Of a stretch of 64,000 nt of DNA, positions 30,706-39,760 are shown piece after piece. Under the pieces are notes generated by a model. It was given only the letters and a program-made list of their open reading frames with translations. It was not told the DNA's origin and made no database searches. Position 1 is the first letter of the stretch. Each line of letters starts with the position of its first letter. This DNA comes from Rhodospirillaceae bacterium (GTDB lineage Bacteria > Pseudomonadota > Alphaproteobacteria > Rhodospirillales > Casp-alpha2): contig JAERTE010000103.1 of the NCBI GenBank assembly GCA_016845145.1, positions 1-64,000 on the forward strand, in the 5' to 3' direction. A program made the translations under genes and the position numbers.

Positions 30706-31857
30706 TTAACGCAGCGTTCGCGCGAATGCCCTGATGTCTTTGAGCAACAGGTCGGGTTGCTCCATGGCCGCGAAGTGGCCGCCGCGGGGCATCTCGGTCC
30801 AATGCTGGATGTTGTAAATTCGTTCAGCATAGGAGCGAGGCGGCCAATTCAGCATCTCGGCGGGAAACACCGCACAACCGGTAGGTACTTCGACCCGCTT
30901 GCCTTCCGGAGACAAGATGCGTCCGCCTTCTTCGCGCCGCCCATAGTAGATCCACGACGCCGAGTTGAAGGTCCGGGTGGTGATGTAAATCATGATATTG
31001 GTGAGTAGTTCATCCTTGCTATGAACGGCTTCAATATCACCAACAGCTACATCGGACCAATCGTGGAACTTCTCGACAATCCAAGCGGCAAGTCCCACAG
31101 GACTGTCCATCATCGCATAGCTAAGCGTCTGCGGCCGGGTCGCTTGCTGAGTTCGGTAACCGTTTTGCATGACCTGATCGCGGTCGAACTGCGCGTCCCA
31201 GGCTTTTTCCTCGGGCGTCCGCGGGCCGTCGGGATGGCGCATGGTCAGGACGTTGATGTGAATAGCCGAACAGGCCGGCGCATGCTCATAGCCCAACCAC
31301 GAGCAGACAGCGCCACCCCAGTCCCCGCCCTGGGCCAGGTAGTTGTCATACCCCAAGGTTTTGGTCATGAGGGAGTTGATGACCGACGCCATTTTGCGTG
31401 GGCCAAAGGGCCGCGGCGGGCGCCCGGAGAACCCAAAGCCGGGTAACGACGGGGCAATCACCGTAAATGCGTCTTGAATATCACCACCGAACCGCTCGGG
31501 GTGCGCCAGCGGTTCGATTAGATTGATAAATTCGGCGACCGAACCCGGCCAGCCATGACTGATCATCAGTGGCATCGGATTATCTCCGCTGCCCTTTTCA
31601 CAGATAAAATGCATATCGATGCCGTCAACTGGTGCCTTGAAATGGGAAAAGCTGTTGAGCCGTTTTTCTTGGGCTCGCCAATCAAAATCTTTTACCCAAT
31701 ACGCGCACAGCTCCTGCATGTATTCCATATTGGTGCCATAGTCCCAACCACCATCATCAGGCATTTCATGCCACGGATAAGTCGCGACACGATTCGTGAT
31801 GTTTTCCAACACGTCTTCGGACACGTGAAATTGGAACGGTGTCACGTTTGGTTTCAT
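30706..31857 (-). CDS. Epoxide hydrolase (EHN-domain alpha/beta hydrolase)
   Basis: Hydrolase related to microsomal and juvenile-hormone epoxide hydrolases. From the ATG at 31857 the product is 383 residues. The N-terminal EHN segment (PFQFHVSEDVLENITNRV) is followed by the alpha/beta hydrolase core with the oxyanion motif HGWPGS at 101-106, nucleophile D179 in GGDWGG, a lid region, and H361 in RGGHFAAME. The reaction would convert an epoxide to a diol by way of a covalent ester; the substrate is unknown. It is downstream of the MocR regulator gene, both on the minus strand, with a 167-base gap between. Confidence 0.88.
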   Translation of the reverse strand: MKPNVTPFQFHVSEDVLENITNRVATYPWHEMPDDGGWDYGTNMEYMQELCAYWVKDFDWRAQEKRLNSFSHFKAPVDGIDMHFICEKGSGDNPMPLMISHGWPGSVAEFINLIEPLAHPERFGGDIQDAFTVIAPSLPGFGFSGRPPRPFGPRKMASVINSLMTKTLGYDNYLAQGGDWGGAVCSWLGYEHAPACSAIHINVLTMRHPDGPRTPEEKAWDAQFDRDQVMQNGYRTQQATRPQTLSYAMMDSPVGLAAWIVEKFHDWSDVAVGDIEAVHSKDELLTNIMIYITTRTFNSASWIYYGRREEGGRILSPEGKRVEVPTGCAVFPAEMLNWPPRSYAERIYNIQHWTEMPRGGHFAAMEQPDLLLKDIRAFARTLR

Positions 31858-32024
31858 TTCAATACAATCTTCCAAAAAACCAGTTCCTTGACTTGATCGG
31901 TTACGCGGAAATTCAAGAAAGCCTAGGCATCTTCCGATATAGATAACCGGAAATATGAGAGCTAAACGAGAGACAGGTGTTGGATTTCGAAGGGACAGAT
32001 GGCGCAGAATCCGCAACTCCTTTC

Positions 32025-33491
32025 TTAAAGAACCGCCCGAACTTCCTCAGCGATTATCTTGATACCATCTTCCAGTTTAGAAATCGGGACATAGGCAAAC
32101 CCGAGCCGAAAACTTCTGCTGTTATCGCCGTTCAGATAATAATCCTGCCCTCTGTCGATAAGGACCCCTTTGGACCGCAACCGCACCGCCAGCTCCGATG
32201 CATCAAATCCCTCAGGTCCTGTCAGCCAAAATGAAGTGCCGCCTTCTGACTGTGTCCGCTCTAGAATTCCAAGATGCTTGGTCATCGCGCTGTCCATAGC
32301 GTGCCAGCGCTCCTGATAACGTCGCTCGATGTTGCGAAGATGCGCGTCGTAGTGACCAAGTTGAAAGAATAGCGCTACGATTTCCTGCACGATTGTCGGC
32401 GGGTGACGCATCATCACGCCACGGGCAACACGTGCCTCGCGTATGATATCGCGATGAGCCACGATAAATCCCAGCCTGATGCCCGGCGAAACAGTTTTTG
32501 ACAGGCTTCCGACATAAATCACGCGACCTGTGGAATCCATGGAACGCATTGAAGGTGACGCCTTGGCAACGTAGTTCATCTCGGCTTCGTAATCGTCCTC
32601 AATGATCAAAAAATCCTTGGCAGCCGCCGCTTCCAGCAACTCTTCGCGGCGACTGAGACTCATGGTGATCATGGTGGGGAACTGATGGCTCGGCGTCGTA
32701 AATACCAGCTGGCATTGTTCTGGAATCTTCGACGGAATAATGCCAGCACTATCAATTGGCACACCTATCAGTTCGCTTCCGACGAACCGGAATGCGTTGC
32801 GCGCACCAAAAAATCCGGGATCCTCAAGCGCAATAGGCTTACCCAATCGCGCAAAAATCGTTCCAAGTATGAACAACGCGTTTTGCGAACCAAGCGTGAT
32901 CAGTATCTCGTCCTCATCCGCATAGATGCCACGGGTATTGAGTAGCCGTTGACGCAGTTGTTGCACCAGTTGCGAACTATCACTTTCGACGGAATCACTG
33001 GTCCAGACAGGCATCTTTTTACGCCCTAGTGCCTGCCTTGTGCACTCGCGCCAACTGTCTACAGGAAACAGGTCTGGATCAATCTGATTGTAAATGAAGG
33101 GATAAGGATAGGCGCTCCAGTCCAACGGGTTTACTATGGGCATCAGATTGTTCGACGGGAAGCTGACGGGGCAAGGAATTGGGTCTCTATCGAAACCGTT
33201 TCTATCGTTTTCCAGCATCTGCAAATCTGCCATATGCGGATTGACGAAATATCCCGATCTGTTGTGGGATACCAAAAATTCCAAATCCACGAGGCGATTG
33301 TACGCTGCAAAGACTGTATTTCGGGAGACGCCGAACTGGATCGCCAACTCTCGGCATGACGGCAAAGGACGGTCGTGTGCCAAAGATCCAGACATGATGG
33401 CAGCGCTGACCACCTCGCAAATCTGGTCCCTCAAGCTTAATCCTGAGGATTCGGGGCGTTTCAGAAATCGTGGTGTCGTCGAATTTTGCAT
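32025..33491 (-). CDS. MocR-type transcriptional regulator (GntR helix-turn-helix plus aminotransferase-like domain)
   Basis: A 488-residue regulator. The N-terminal winged helix is visible as LPSCRELAIQFGVSRNTVFAAYNRL. The rest is a fold-type I aminotransferase-like domain that binds PLP, with EDPGFFG, the aspartate region IEDDYEAEMNY and the lysine in YVGSLSKTVSPGIRLGF. MocR proteins sense PLP or an amino compound and usually control a divergent gene. Here the divergent neighbour is a TRAP transporter operon, so control of that uptake system is likely. The start ATG 33491 is used; a TTG at 33518 would add nine residues. Confidence 0.88.
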   Translation of the reverse strand: MQNSTTPRFLKRPESSGLSLRDQICEVVSAAIMSGSLAHDRPLPSCRELAIQFGVSRNTVFAAYNRLVDLEFLVSHNRSGYFVNPHMADLQMLENDRNGFDRDPIPCPVSFPSNNLMPIVNPLDWSAYPYPFIYNQIDPDLFPVDSWRECTRQALGRKKMPVWTSDSVESDSSQLVQQLRQRLLNTRGIYADEDEILITLGSQNALFILGTIFARLGKPIALEDPGFFGARNAFRFVGSELIGVPIDSAGIIPSKIPEQCQLVFTTPSHQFPTMITMSLSRREELLEAAAAKDFLIIEDDYEAEMNYVAKASPSMRSMDSTGRVIYVGSLSKTVSPGIRLGFIVAHRDIIREARVARGVMMRHPPTIVQEIVALFFQLGHYDAHLRNIERRYQERWHAMDSAMTKHLGILERTQSEGGTSFWLTGPEGFDASELAVRLRSKGVLIDRGQDYYLNGDNSRSFRLGFAYVPISKLEDGIKIIAEEVRAVL

Positions 33492-33541
33492 AGCCCCGCT
33501 TGATATTGCTCCCACCAAATTGATGCCAAATCATACTCAGT

Positions 33542-33599
33542 TTGACCCATGAGTGTCAGAAGGAACTCTAACTGTCCCTTTTATTTGAGTCATCTGTCA
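33542..33599. promoter_or_regulatory. Candidate MocR control region between the regulator and the TRAP operon
   Basis: The divergent 177-base gap contains three TGTC(A/C) elements at 33554-33558, 33573-33577 and 33595-33599, spaced 19 and 22 bases apart, close to two helical turns. TTGACC at 33542-33547 could be a -35 for the TRAP operon, with only a weak -10 near 33565. MocR regulators commonly bind spaced direct repeats, so these are reasonable but unproven operators. Confidence 0.35.
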
Positions 33600-33668
33600 C
33601 TTTCATTTAGGCGCGGTGCGATGAAAGATGGCTTCAAAGCAATGTTCATGAAACGGGAGACAAATCTG

Positions 33669-34709
33669 ATGAAAATGAAATCTATATGCAAGGCGCTCTA
33701 CATTGCGTCGGCGGTGGCATTGCTCGCGCACCCGGCCGCCGCCGAAAAGGTATTGAAGCTGGGAACGGTGGGCTTCAAGGGAATGCCGATTGGTGACGCC
33801 ATTGATCAGGCGCTGATTCCGACGCTGGAGAAAGTATCCGGCGGAAAGATGACGATCGAGCCGCATTACCGAAAGTCGCTGTGCAGTGAACAATCTTGCG
33901 GCGAGCAGGCAAACCAAGGGCTTCTGGCGCTTTGGACAAGCTCAACCGCGAATTTCGGCAACTTCGGCACGGCCCTGGCGATTTTCGATCTGCCTTATAT
34001 CTTTAAAAGCATCAAAGACGCCGACCGAATTTCTTCCGAGTGGCTAGCGAAAAAGCAGTGCGAGATTGCGGCGAAAGAAGCCGGCCATGTCTGCCTGACC
34101 GTTTATTCCAGTGGCGGGTTCCGTCAACTGGGTAATGCCCACGGACCCGTCCATGCCCCGGCGGACATGAAGGGTATTAAATGGCGCGTCACCAAAAGCC
34201 CCATTGAATACACTTTGGTGAAAAACTGGGGTGCCGTGCCGGTACCGTATGACTGGAGCCAACTGTATCAGGGCCTGCAAACCGGGGTCGTCTCGGGTCA
34301 ATACGTCGCCACGCCCTGGCAGCATGTCGCCAAATTGCACGAAGTTGCAAAATACTTCACCGAAATTGGTGGCTCGTGGTCGGGCAACCAGTTGTCCATC
34401 GACAAGCGTCAGTATGACGCGTTGAGCGATCAGGAAAAAGGATGGCTGCACACCGCCGCCAAGGCCTTTGGCCAAAAGGTGCAAGAGCTTGATCGCGCAT
34501 GGGTTGAAGCGGGCGAAGCCGAAATCAAAAAGTCGATCAAGGAATGGTATGTCCCGACCGAGGAAGAGATGACGAAGTGGCGCGCAGGCGCAATTGACGC
34601 GTGGCTCAACGCCAAAGGCTCCTTCGATCCCGAAACCGCCCGTCGTGTTCTGAAAGAACAAGGTATGACCGGATTTATCGCACAACTTGAGAAAGCTGGC
34701 GCACTGTAA
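33669..34709 (+). CDS. TRAP transporter substrate-binding protein (DctP family)
   Basis: Periplasmic binding protein of a tripartite, sodium-driven uptake system. From ATG 33669 (GGGAG ribosome binding site about 10 bases upstream) the product is 346 residues with a signal peptide ending about AHPAAA. Family segments include SSGGFRQLGN-like and DMKGIKWRV, with the substrate-contacting arginine region, and YDWSQLYQGLQTGVVSGQ. The ligand cannot be told from sequence; the divergent PLP-type regulator hints at an amino or related compound. A hairpin follows the gene and may reduce expression of the permease genes. Confidence 0.92.
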   Translation: MKMKSICKALYIASAVALLAHPAAAEKVLKLGTVGFKGMPIGDAIDQALIPTLEKVSGGKMTIEPHYRKSLCSEQSCGEQANQGLLALWTSSTANFGNFGTALAIFDLPYIFKSIKDADRISSEWLAKKQCEIAAKEAGHVCLTVYSSGGFRQLGNAHGPVHAPADMKGIKWRVTKSPIEYTLVKNWGAVPVPYDWSQLYQGLQTGVVSGQYVATPWQHVAKLHEVAKYFTEIGGSWSGNQLSIDKRQYDALSDQEKGWLHTAAKAFGQKVQELDRAWVEAGEAEIKKSIKEWYVPTEEEMTKWRAGAIDAWLNAKGSFDPETARRVLKEQGMTGFIAQLEKAGAL

Positions 34710-34735
34710 CCTATCACAATATCATCAAGCTTAAG

Positions 34736-34763
34736 GGTGGCGCGGAAACGAATTCGCGCCACC
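34736..34763 (+). other. Intercistronic hairpin between the TRAP binding protein and permease genes
   Basis: GGTGGCGCG (34736-34744) pairs perfectly with CGCGCCACC (34755-34763) around a 10-base loop. Only three T follow, so it should act as a partial terminator or as a block against 3' exonucleases. This is a common way to make more binding protein than permease. Confidence 0.7.
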
Positions 34764-34817
34764 TTTCGGCTCTGAAACTGCTCTCGTGATCAAAGAACGG
34801 ATTGGGACCGCCCCTTT

Positions 34818-36107
34818 ATGGAAAGCATTGCTCTTCTGATCATACTCGTGCTGTTGATCTTGCTCGGCGCACCGGTCGGCTTCACCATGGTCCTGATCCC
34901 GGTGGTGTATATTCTCATCACCGATGCCGCGCCGATGATCCTGATCCCCAGTCAAATGTTCAGCGCCATAGACTCGGTGCCTTTGACCGCAATCCCGTTT
35001 TTTATGCTGACCGGTGAACTGATGACCAGCGCTACGATCACCGATCGGCTGGTCGAGTTAAGCAAACGCTTGATCGGTCGGATGCGGGGCAGCATGGCGC
35101 AGGCAAATGTTCTGGTCAGCATGTTCTTTGCCGGAATGAATGGTTCAGTGGTCGCCGACACCGCCACAGTCGGGTCGTTGCTCGTACCGGCGATGAAAAA
35201 ATCGGGCTACCCTGCGGCCTTCGCGGCGGCAATCACTGCAGTTAGCTCCACCATCGGCGGGATCATTCCGCCCTCCATCATGATGATCGTTCTGGCGAAT
35301 GCGGGCGGAATCTCGGTGGGCGCGCTTTTCGCGGGCGGCATCATACCGGGTATCTTGATCGGTGTGTTGCTGATGATCATCAATTACGTCATTGCTCGCC
35401 GCAATAACTTTGAACGGAGCGAGGAGCCCTTCAGTTTTAAGGCGATCGCAATTGTTGGCTACAAATCCTCATTTGCGCTCCTGATCCCTATTGTACTGGT
35501 GGGATCGGTTGTGTTCGGCATTGCAGGTGTGGTTGAGGCCGGCGCCCTTACCGCGACAATTGCGCTGTTTGTCGGGCTTTTCATCTATCGCACAATCACC
35601 TGGACCAATTGCAAAAGTGCGTTTATTCGGGCGTTCAGAAACTCTGCGATGGTATTTATCATCATTGCCGCAGCCGGGCCATTTAGCTGGTTGCTGACGT
35701 CGCTTGGCGCGATCACCCAGCTAGAGCAATGGTTACTCAGTTATACTTATAATCCGCTTCTCTTCGCACTGGTGCTGGTGTTGTTCATCTGCTTGCTCGG
35801 AATGGTCATGGACTCAGCGGCCAATATCATCGTTGCAGGGCCAGTGTTGGTCGACGTCATGGTGAAGGCCGGGTATCCAGATGTTCAGGCCGCACTTGTC
35901 GTGGTCGTCGGTTTTCTGATCGGCTCAGTCACCCCGCCTGTTGGCGTTGCGTTCTTTACTGCAGGCGCCATAGCCGAAGTGCGTCTGGAAAAAGTGGCGG
36001 TGGCGATGATGCCCTATCTCGTTGCGCTTTTTGCGCTCTTGTTCGTGCTGATCGTCGTTCCGGACATTACGATGTATCTTCCGCGTGTCTTTGGGTTTGT
36101 CAGTTGA
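34818..36107 (+). CDS. TRAP transporter large permease subunit (DctM family)
   Basis: The 429-residue main membrane subunit, with about 12 hydrophobic segments. DctM signatures include LTAIPFFMLTGELMTSATIT, FAGMNGSVVADTATVGSLLVPAMKKSGY and VSSTIGGIIPPSIMMIVLAN, which contain the sodium-site residues. The gene lies 108 bases after the binding protein and 76 bases before the small permease. The order P-M-Q differs from the more usual P-Q-M. Confidence 0.94.
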   Translation: MESIALLIILVLLILLGAPVGFTMVLIPVVYILITDAAPMILIPSQMFSAIDSVPLTAIPFFMLTGELMTSATITDRLVELSKRLIGRMRGSMAQANVLVSMFFAGMNGSVVADTATVGSLLVPAMKKSGYPAAFAAAITAVSSTIGGIIPPSIMMIVLANAGGISVGALFAGGIIPGILIGVLLMIINYVIARRNNFERSEEPFSFKAIAIVGYKSSFALLIPIVLVGSVVFGIAGVVEAGALTATIALFVGLFIYRTITWTNCKSAFIRAFRNSAMVFIIIAAAGPFSWLLTSLGAITQLEQWLLSYTYNPLLFALVLVLFICLLGMVMDSAANIIVAGPVLVDVMVKAGYPDVQAALVVVVGFLIGSVTPPVGVAFFTAGAIAEVRLEKVAVAMMPYLVALFALLFVLIVVPDITMYLPRVFGFVS

Positions 36108-36183
36108 TGCATGTTCACGCTGACATACGCGCCGGTCATCGGGGAAGCACATGTGCCGTGAAAAATAACCGGAGGTCTACCAA

Positions 36184-36762
36184 ATGCTGACCGCTGTCGT
36201 TTTTGTAGATCGTATGGTCAAGAAGGTATTGACGGCTTTCTGCGCCGTTCTTCTGGGGTTGATGGTGGTGTTCACGGTTTACTCCGTCGTCATGCGGTAT
36301 GTATTCGAAGACCCGCCCGTTTGGGGAGACCTTCTTACTGTTTTAAGTAATATTTGGCTGGTCTTTTTTGCCCTTGCACTGACAGTGCGCGATAAGGACC
36401 ATATCGCGTTAGACCTCGTCTATTCTTGGTTGCCCCTAAAAGCCGCGTTTGCTATTCAGCAATTTTGGTCGCTTGTTATTTTCGGCCTGAGCATTGTGAT
36501 GATCGTCTATGGAATGGAAGCGGTTTCGACCATGGGCGGCAAATACTGGGAGATGTGGCATTTCGCCTGGGAGGATGGAGGGTTTGTTTTCAAACCCAAT
36601 TACATGCCTAAGAAGTATGCTATTTTGATTGTCCCAATCTCAGGATTTCTAGTCAGTATCGCGGCGCTCGCGTCAATCATCGCAGACAGTGTGCAGTTGA
36701 GGGCGGGCACATACAAGCTGACAAAGGATACCGAGTTTCAAGCCATGGCCGATCAAACTTGA
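36184..36762 (+). CDS. TRAP transporter small permease subunit (DctQ family)
   Basis: A 192-residue four-helix membrane protein with the DctQ pattern: a first helix with FTVYSVVMRYVFEDPPVWGDLL, then LSNIWLVFFALALTVRDKDHIALDLVY. An insertion of roughly 40 residues with MGGKYWEMWHFAWEDGG lies between helices 3 and 4. It completes the TRAP operon and converges on the hydrolase-OsmC gene, whose end is 21 bases away. Confidence 0.88.
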   Translation: MLTAVVFVDRMVKKVLTAFCAVLLGLMVVFTVYSVVMRYVFEDPPVWGDLLTVLSNIWLVFFALALTVRDKDHIALDLVYSWLPLKAAFAIQQFWSLVIFGLSIVMIVYGMEAVSTMGGKYWEMWHFAWEDGGFVFKPNYMPKKYAILIVPISGFLVSIAALASIIADSVQLRAGTYKLTKDTEFQAMADQT

Positions 36763-36783
36763 TCGTATTTGCCAATTCTTTTG

Positions 36784-38007
36784 CTACCCCTTTAACTCGC
36801 TCTTGATATTGATCTCGCCGTGCAGCGTGCGATGTACCGGGCATTTGTCGGCGATTTCGAACAGCCGCTGGCGGGTCTCAGTGTCCAGATCCCCTTCGAT
36901 CTCAATATTGACGGCGATGTCATCGACCATGCCGGTCTCGGTTTCGCATGCGGCGCAGTCGTCGGCGTGGATTTTCTGGTGCGTTAAAGTGACACGCGCT
37001 TTCTTCAAGGCAATTCCCTTGCGTTCGGCGTACATGCGCATGGTCATTGATTTGCACGCCCCCAATCCCGCGAGCAATAAGTCGTAAGGGGTTGGGCCCG
37101 TGTCGTCGCCGCCGTATTTGGGCGGCTCATCAGCGCGCATGGGATGTTTACCGTTGACCGAGATGGCATTGGTGAACTTGCCTTCGCCGGTTTCCTCGAC
37201 GACCACGGCGCCGGGTATACCCGCGAGCTCTTCTGCCGAGGCCTTGTGCTCGGTATAGCGCTCCCCCCATGCCGCGATGACATTGGCGACATAAACAGCA
37301 TCTTCATGGCGGCTCAACAGGTGATCGGCGCCATCAAGCGAGACGAAACTTTTCGGGTGCTTGGCGGCCTGAAAAATGGCCCCGGCGTTCTCGACACCGA
37401 CCGTCTGATCCGTCGGCGCGTGGAACACCAGCAGGGCTTTCTTCATGCCAGCGACCTTGTCTTCCAATCTTTGAGCGGCAATGTCGTCGAGAAACTGTTT
37501 TTTCACCGTGAACGGACGTCCGACCATTTGTACGGTGGCTTGCCCCTCGGCCTCAATTTCATCTCGGGCATGTTCGAAGTGATGCGCCACGTGGGCCGGG
37601 TCAGCGGGTGCGCCTACGGTGCAGACCGCTTTGGCCTCGGGCACGTCGGAGGCAGCGGCCAATACCGCCGCACCACCGAGCGAATGACCGATGAGGATCG
37701 CCGGCGCCTCGAAATGCTCACGCAAGTGATCGGCGGCGGCAATCAGATCACCCACATTGGACGAAAAATTGGTGTTGGCGAACTCGCCCTCACTGGCGCC
37801 AAGGCCGGTAAAGTCAAACCGCAGAACCGCGATGCCATGTTCCGTCAGCCCGCGCGCAATCCGCGACGCGGCGAAGATATCCTTGGTGCAGGTAAAGCAA
37901 TGCGCGAACAACGCGTAGGCATCTGGCTTGCCGTCGGGTAAATCGAGGCGGGCCGCGAGCGATTCCCCCAAGGCGCCGGTGAAGGTGATTTTTTCGGTAC
38001 GGGCCAC
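36784..38007 (-). CDS. Alpha/beta hydrolase fused to an OsmC-family domain
   Basis: A 407-residue two-domain protein. Residues 1-250 are an alpha/beta hydrolase with nucleophile elbow GHSLGG (S109) and HLLSRHEDA near residue 230 for the histidine. Residues 270-407 are an OsmC/Ohr-like peroxiredoxin domain with GACKSMTMRMYAERKG and HADDCAACETETG; the two cysteines would be the peroxidatic and resolving pair. Such fusions occur in several proteobacteria. The fused activities suggest handling of lipid or organic hydroperoxide esters, but no substrate can be given. Confidence 0.9.
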   Translation of the reverse strand: MARTEKITFTGALGESLAARLDLPDGKPDAYALFAHCFTCTKDIFAASRIARGLTEHGIAVLRFDFTGLGASEGEFANTNFSSNVGDLIAAADHLREHFEAPAILIGHSLGGAAVLAAASDVPEAKAVCTVGAPADPAHVAHHFEHARDEIEAEGQATVQMVGRPFTVKKQFLDDIAAQRLEDKVAGMKKALLVFHAPTDQTVGVENAGAIFQAAKHPKSFVSLDGADHLLSRHEDAVYVANVIAAWGERYTEHKASAEELAGIPGAVVVEETGEGKFTNAISVNGKHPMRADEPPKYGGDDTGPTPYDLLLAGLGACKSMTMRMYAERKGIALKKARVTLTHQKIHADDCAACETETGMVDDIAVNIEIEGDLDTETRQRLFEIADKCPVHRTLHGEINIKSELKG

Positions 38008-38114
38008 GGCTGGTCTCCCTTCAGTTCATGCAGTCGATGCTCTGATCTAAGCGTCCCGGCGATCACTGTCCAATGACGAAAGGGTGAGCCATATTCTGGA
38101 GCCTGGCACCCAAA

Positions 38115-38909
38115 TCAGTCACCGGGATACCAGGATGCCTCGCGCTTCTCGCGGAAACTGGTCAACCCCTCGGCCGCTTCGTCGGTGCCGCGTTTGCGTG
38201 CGTGGTCGCGGGCCAGCGCTTCGGCTTTTGCATCATCAATCGATAGCCCAGCCGTCTCAAAGATGATGCGCTTGGTATCGGCAATGGCGTTGGGGCCGTT
38301 TTTCAAAATCGCATCGATGATCGGCTCGGCAGCTTCATCCAACTCCCCTTCTTCGCAAACCTCATGCACTAACCCCAGTTCCCAGGCCTGCATGGCATCG
38401 AACCGCTCACCCGTGATGGCGAACCGCCGCAGATTGCGCGTGCCGATGGCGGCGCCGAGTTGCGGTAAAATCGGCCCTGCATGCAGCCCCCACCGCACCT
38501 CGGCGATGGAAAACAGCGCATCCATGGAGGCAATGACGATATCGCAGGCCGCGACAATGCCCGTCCCGCCACCGAAACAACCACCATGGACCAAGGCTAT
38601 GGTCGGCTTCGGGCAGGAATCCAAGAACCGTACCGCATCGGTGGTGTTTTGCGAAACCGCGAGATTGTCAGCTTCGGATCGCGCTGAGACTTCGTTGATC
38701 CAGTTCAGATCCGCGCCCGCCTGGAAATGCCGGCCGTTACCGCGCAGCACGATAACCCGCACGTTGTCATCAGCCGCCAATTGCGCGCCGCCATCCAGCA
38801 GGGCTTGGATCATGTCGCCGTTGTAGGCGTTGTTCACTTCCGGGCGGTTGAGGGTCACGGTGGCGATGCCACGCGCATCAATTTCGGTGAGGACCACGGG
38901 TTCGGACAT
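38115..38909 (-). CDS. Enoyl-CoA hydratase/isomerase family protein (methylglutaconyl-CoA hydratase-like)
   Basis: A 264-residue crotonase-fold enzyme. The start ATG 38909 has an AGGAGA ribosome binding site. The first oxyanion-hole segment is FQAGADLNWINE and the second is VHGGCFGGGTGIVAACDIVIA. The GADLNW sequence is typical of 3-methylglutaconyl-CoA hydratases of leucine breakdown, but no other leucine-degradation genes are adjacent, so the substrate stays open. The C-terminus KREASWYPGD is intact. It is divergent from the NUDIX gene, with about 106 bases between their starts. Confidence 0.85.
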   Translation of the reverse strand: MSEPVVLTEIDARGIATVTLNRPEVNNAYNGDMIQALLDGGAQLAADDNVRVIVLRGNGRHFQAGADLNWINEVSARSEADNLAVSQNTTDAVRFLDSCPKPTIALVHGGCFGGGTGIVAACDIVIASMDALFSIAEVRWGLHAGPILPQLGAAIGTRNLRRFAITGERFDAMQAWELGLVHEVCEEGELDEAAEPIIDAILKNGPNAIADTKRIIFETAGLSIDDAKAEALARDHARKRGTDEAAEGLTSFREKREASWYPGD

Positions 38910-39015
38910 CTTCGTCTCCTGGTTGGCTGTTGCTTCGCCTTTTTTACCCTTCCCGGCGCGGCTGGACAAACCTGCATCGCAGCGCCACAAAGGAGGTAGT
39001 CTGAAAGGGAATGGT

Positions 39016-39645
39016 ATGGACTCACAAGACGTCGACGTTGTTGCCAAGGAAACCCCGTTCGAGGGTTATTTTCGTATCGACCGTTATCATCTGCGTCATC
39101 GCCTGTACGAAGGCGGCATGGGTGCGGAAATTACCCGGGAAATCTTCGAGCGCGGCCACGCTGCGGCTTGTCTCTTGTACGATCCGGACTTGGATCTCTT
39201 GGTCATGGTCGAGCAGTTTCGCGCCGGTGCTTATGCCGCAAAGCAATCACCGTGGTTCAATGACGCCACCTCGCCTTGGCTGATCGAAATCATTGCCGGT
39301 ATCATTGAAGATGGAGAAGAGCCGGAAGACGTCGTGCGCCGCGAAGCGCTGGAGGAAGCCGGCTGCACCGTCCAGGAAATCGAGCCCGTATGCCACTACC
39401 TGGTGACACCCGGCGGATCGTCCGAATCTATGTTTGTCTATTGCGGGCGGGTCGATGCTTCCAACGCCGGCGGCGTGCACGGTTTGGAGGAGGAAGGCGA
39501 AGACATCCGCGTGTTCACTGTCTCTCCGGAAGAAGCCTTCGCCATGGTCGCCGACGGACGCATCCACAATTCCATGACGATGATTCCGCTGTATTGGTTC
39601 AAGGAGCATCGTGAACGCTTGCGCGCCACATGGAAACACGCGTAA
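39016..39645 (+). CDS. nudF: NUDIX hydrolase, ADP-ribose pyrophosphatase type
   Basis: A 209-residue enzyme that should split ADP-ribose into AMP and ribose phosphate. The full Nudix box G-x5-E-x7-REALEEAGC occupies residues 95-117. Upstream VEQFRAGAY and downstream TPGGSSESMFVYCGRVD are typical of the ADP-ribose pyrophosphatase subfamily. The start ATG 39016 follows AAGGGA. Cleavage of other nucleoside diphosphate sugars is possible. It stands alone, divergent from the enoyl-CoA hydratase gene. Confidence 0.88.
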   Translation: MDSQDVDVVAKETPFEGYFRIDRYHLRHRLYEGGMGAEITREIFERGHAAACLLYDPDLDLLVMVEQFRAGAYAAKQSPWFNDATSPWLIEIIAGIIEDGEEPEDVVRREALEEAGCTVQEIEPVCHYLVTPGGSSESMFVYCGRVDASNAGGVHGLEEEGEDIRVFTVSPEEAFAMVADGRIHNSMTMIPLYWFKEHRERLRATWKHA

Positions 39646-39672
39646 CGGGTCGGATTTCCGCCATTGCGCACC

Positions 39673-39701
39673 TTGCGTCTGCTGGCGTGGCTACCTATTT
39701 T
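39673..39701 (+). promoter_or_regulatory. Candidate promoter of the cysK-sseA operon
   Basis: TTGCGT (39673-39678), 17 bases, TATTTT (39696-39701), about 60 bases before the cysteine synthase start. Spacing is ideal and both hexamers are near consensus. Confidence 0.45.
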
Positions 39702-39760
39702 GAAAACATTCTATCTTCCGCATCCTCCCCGATTGACCACTAGCAGAACGGACACGACCC

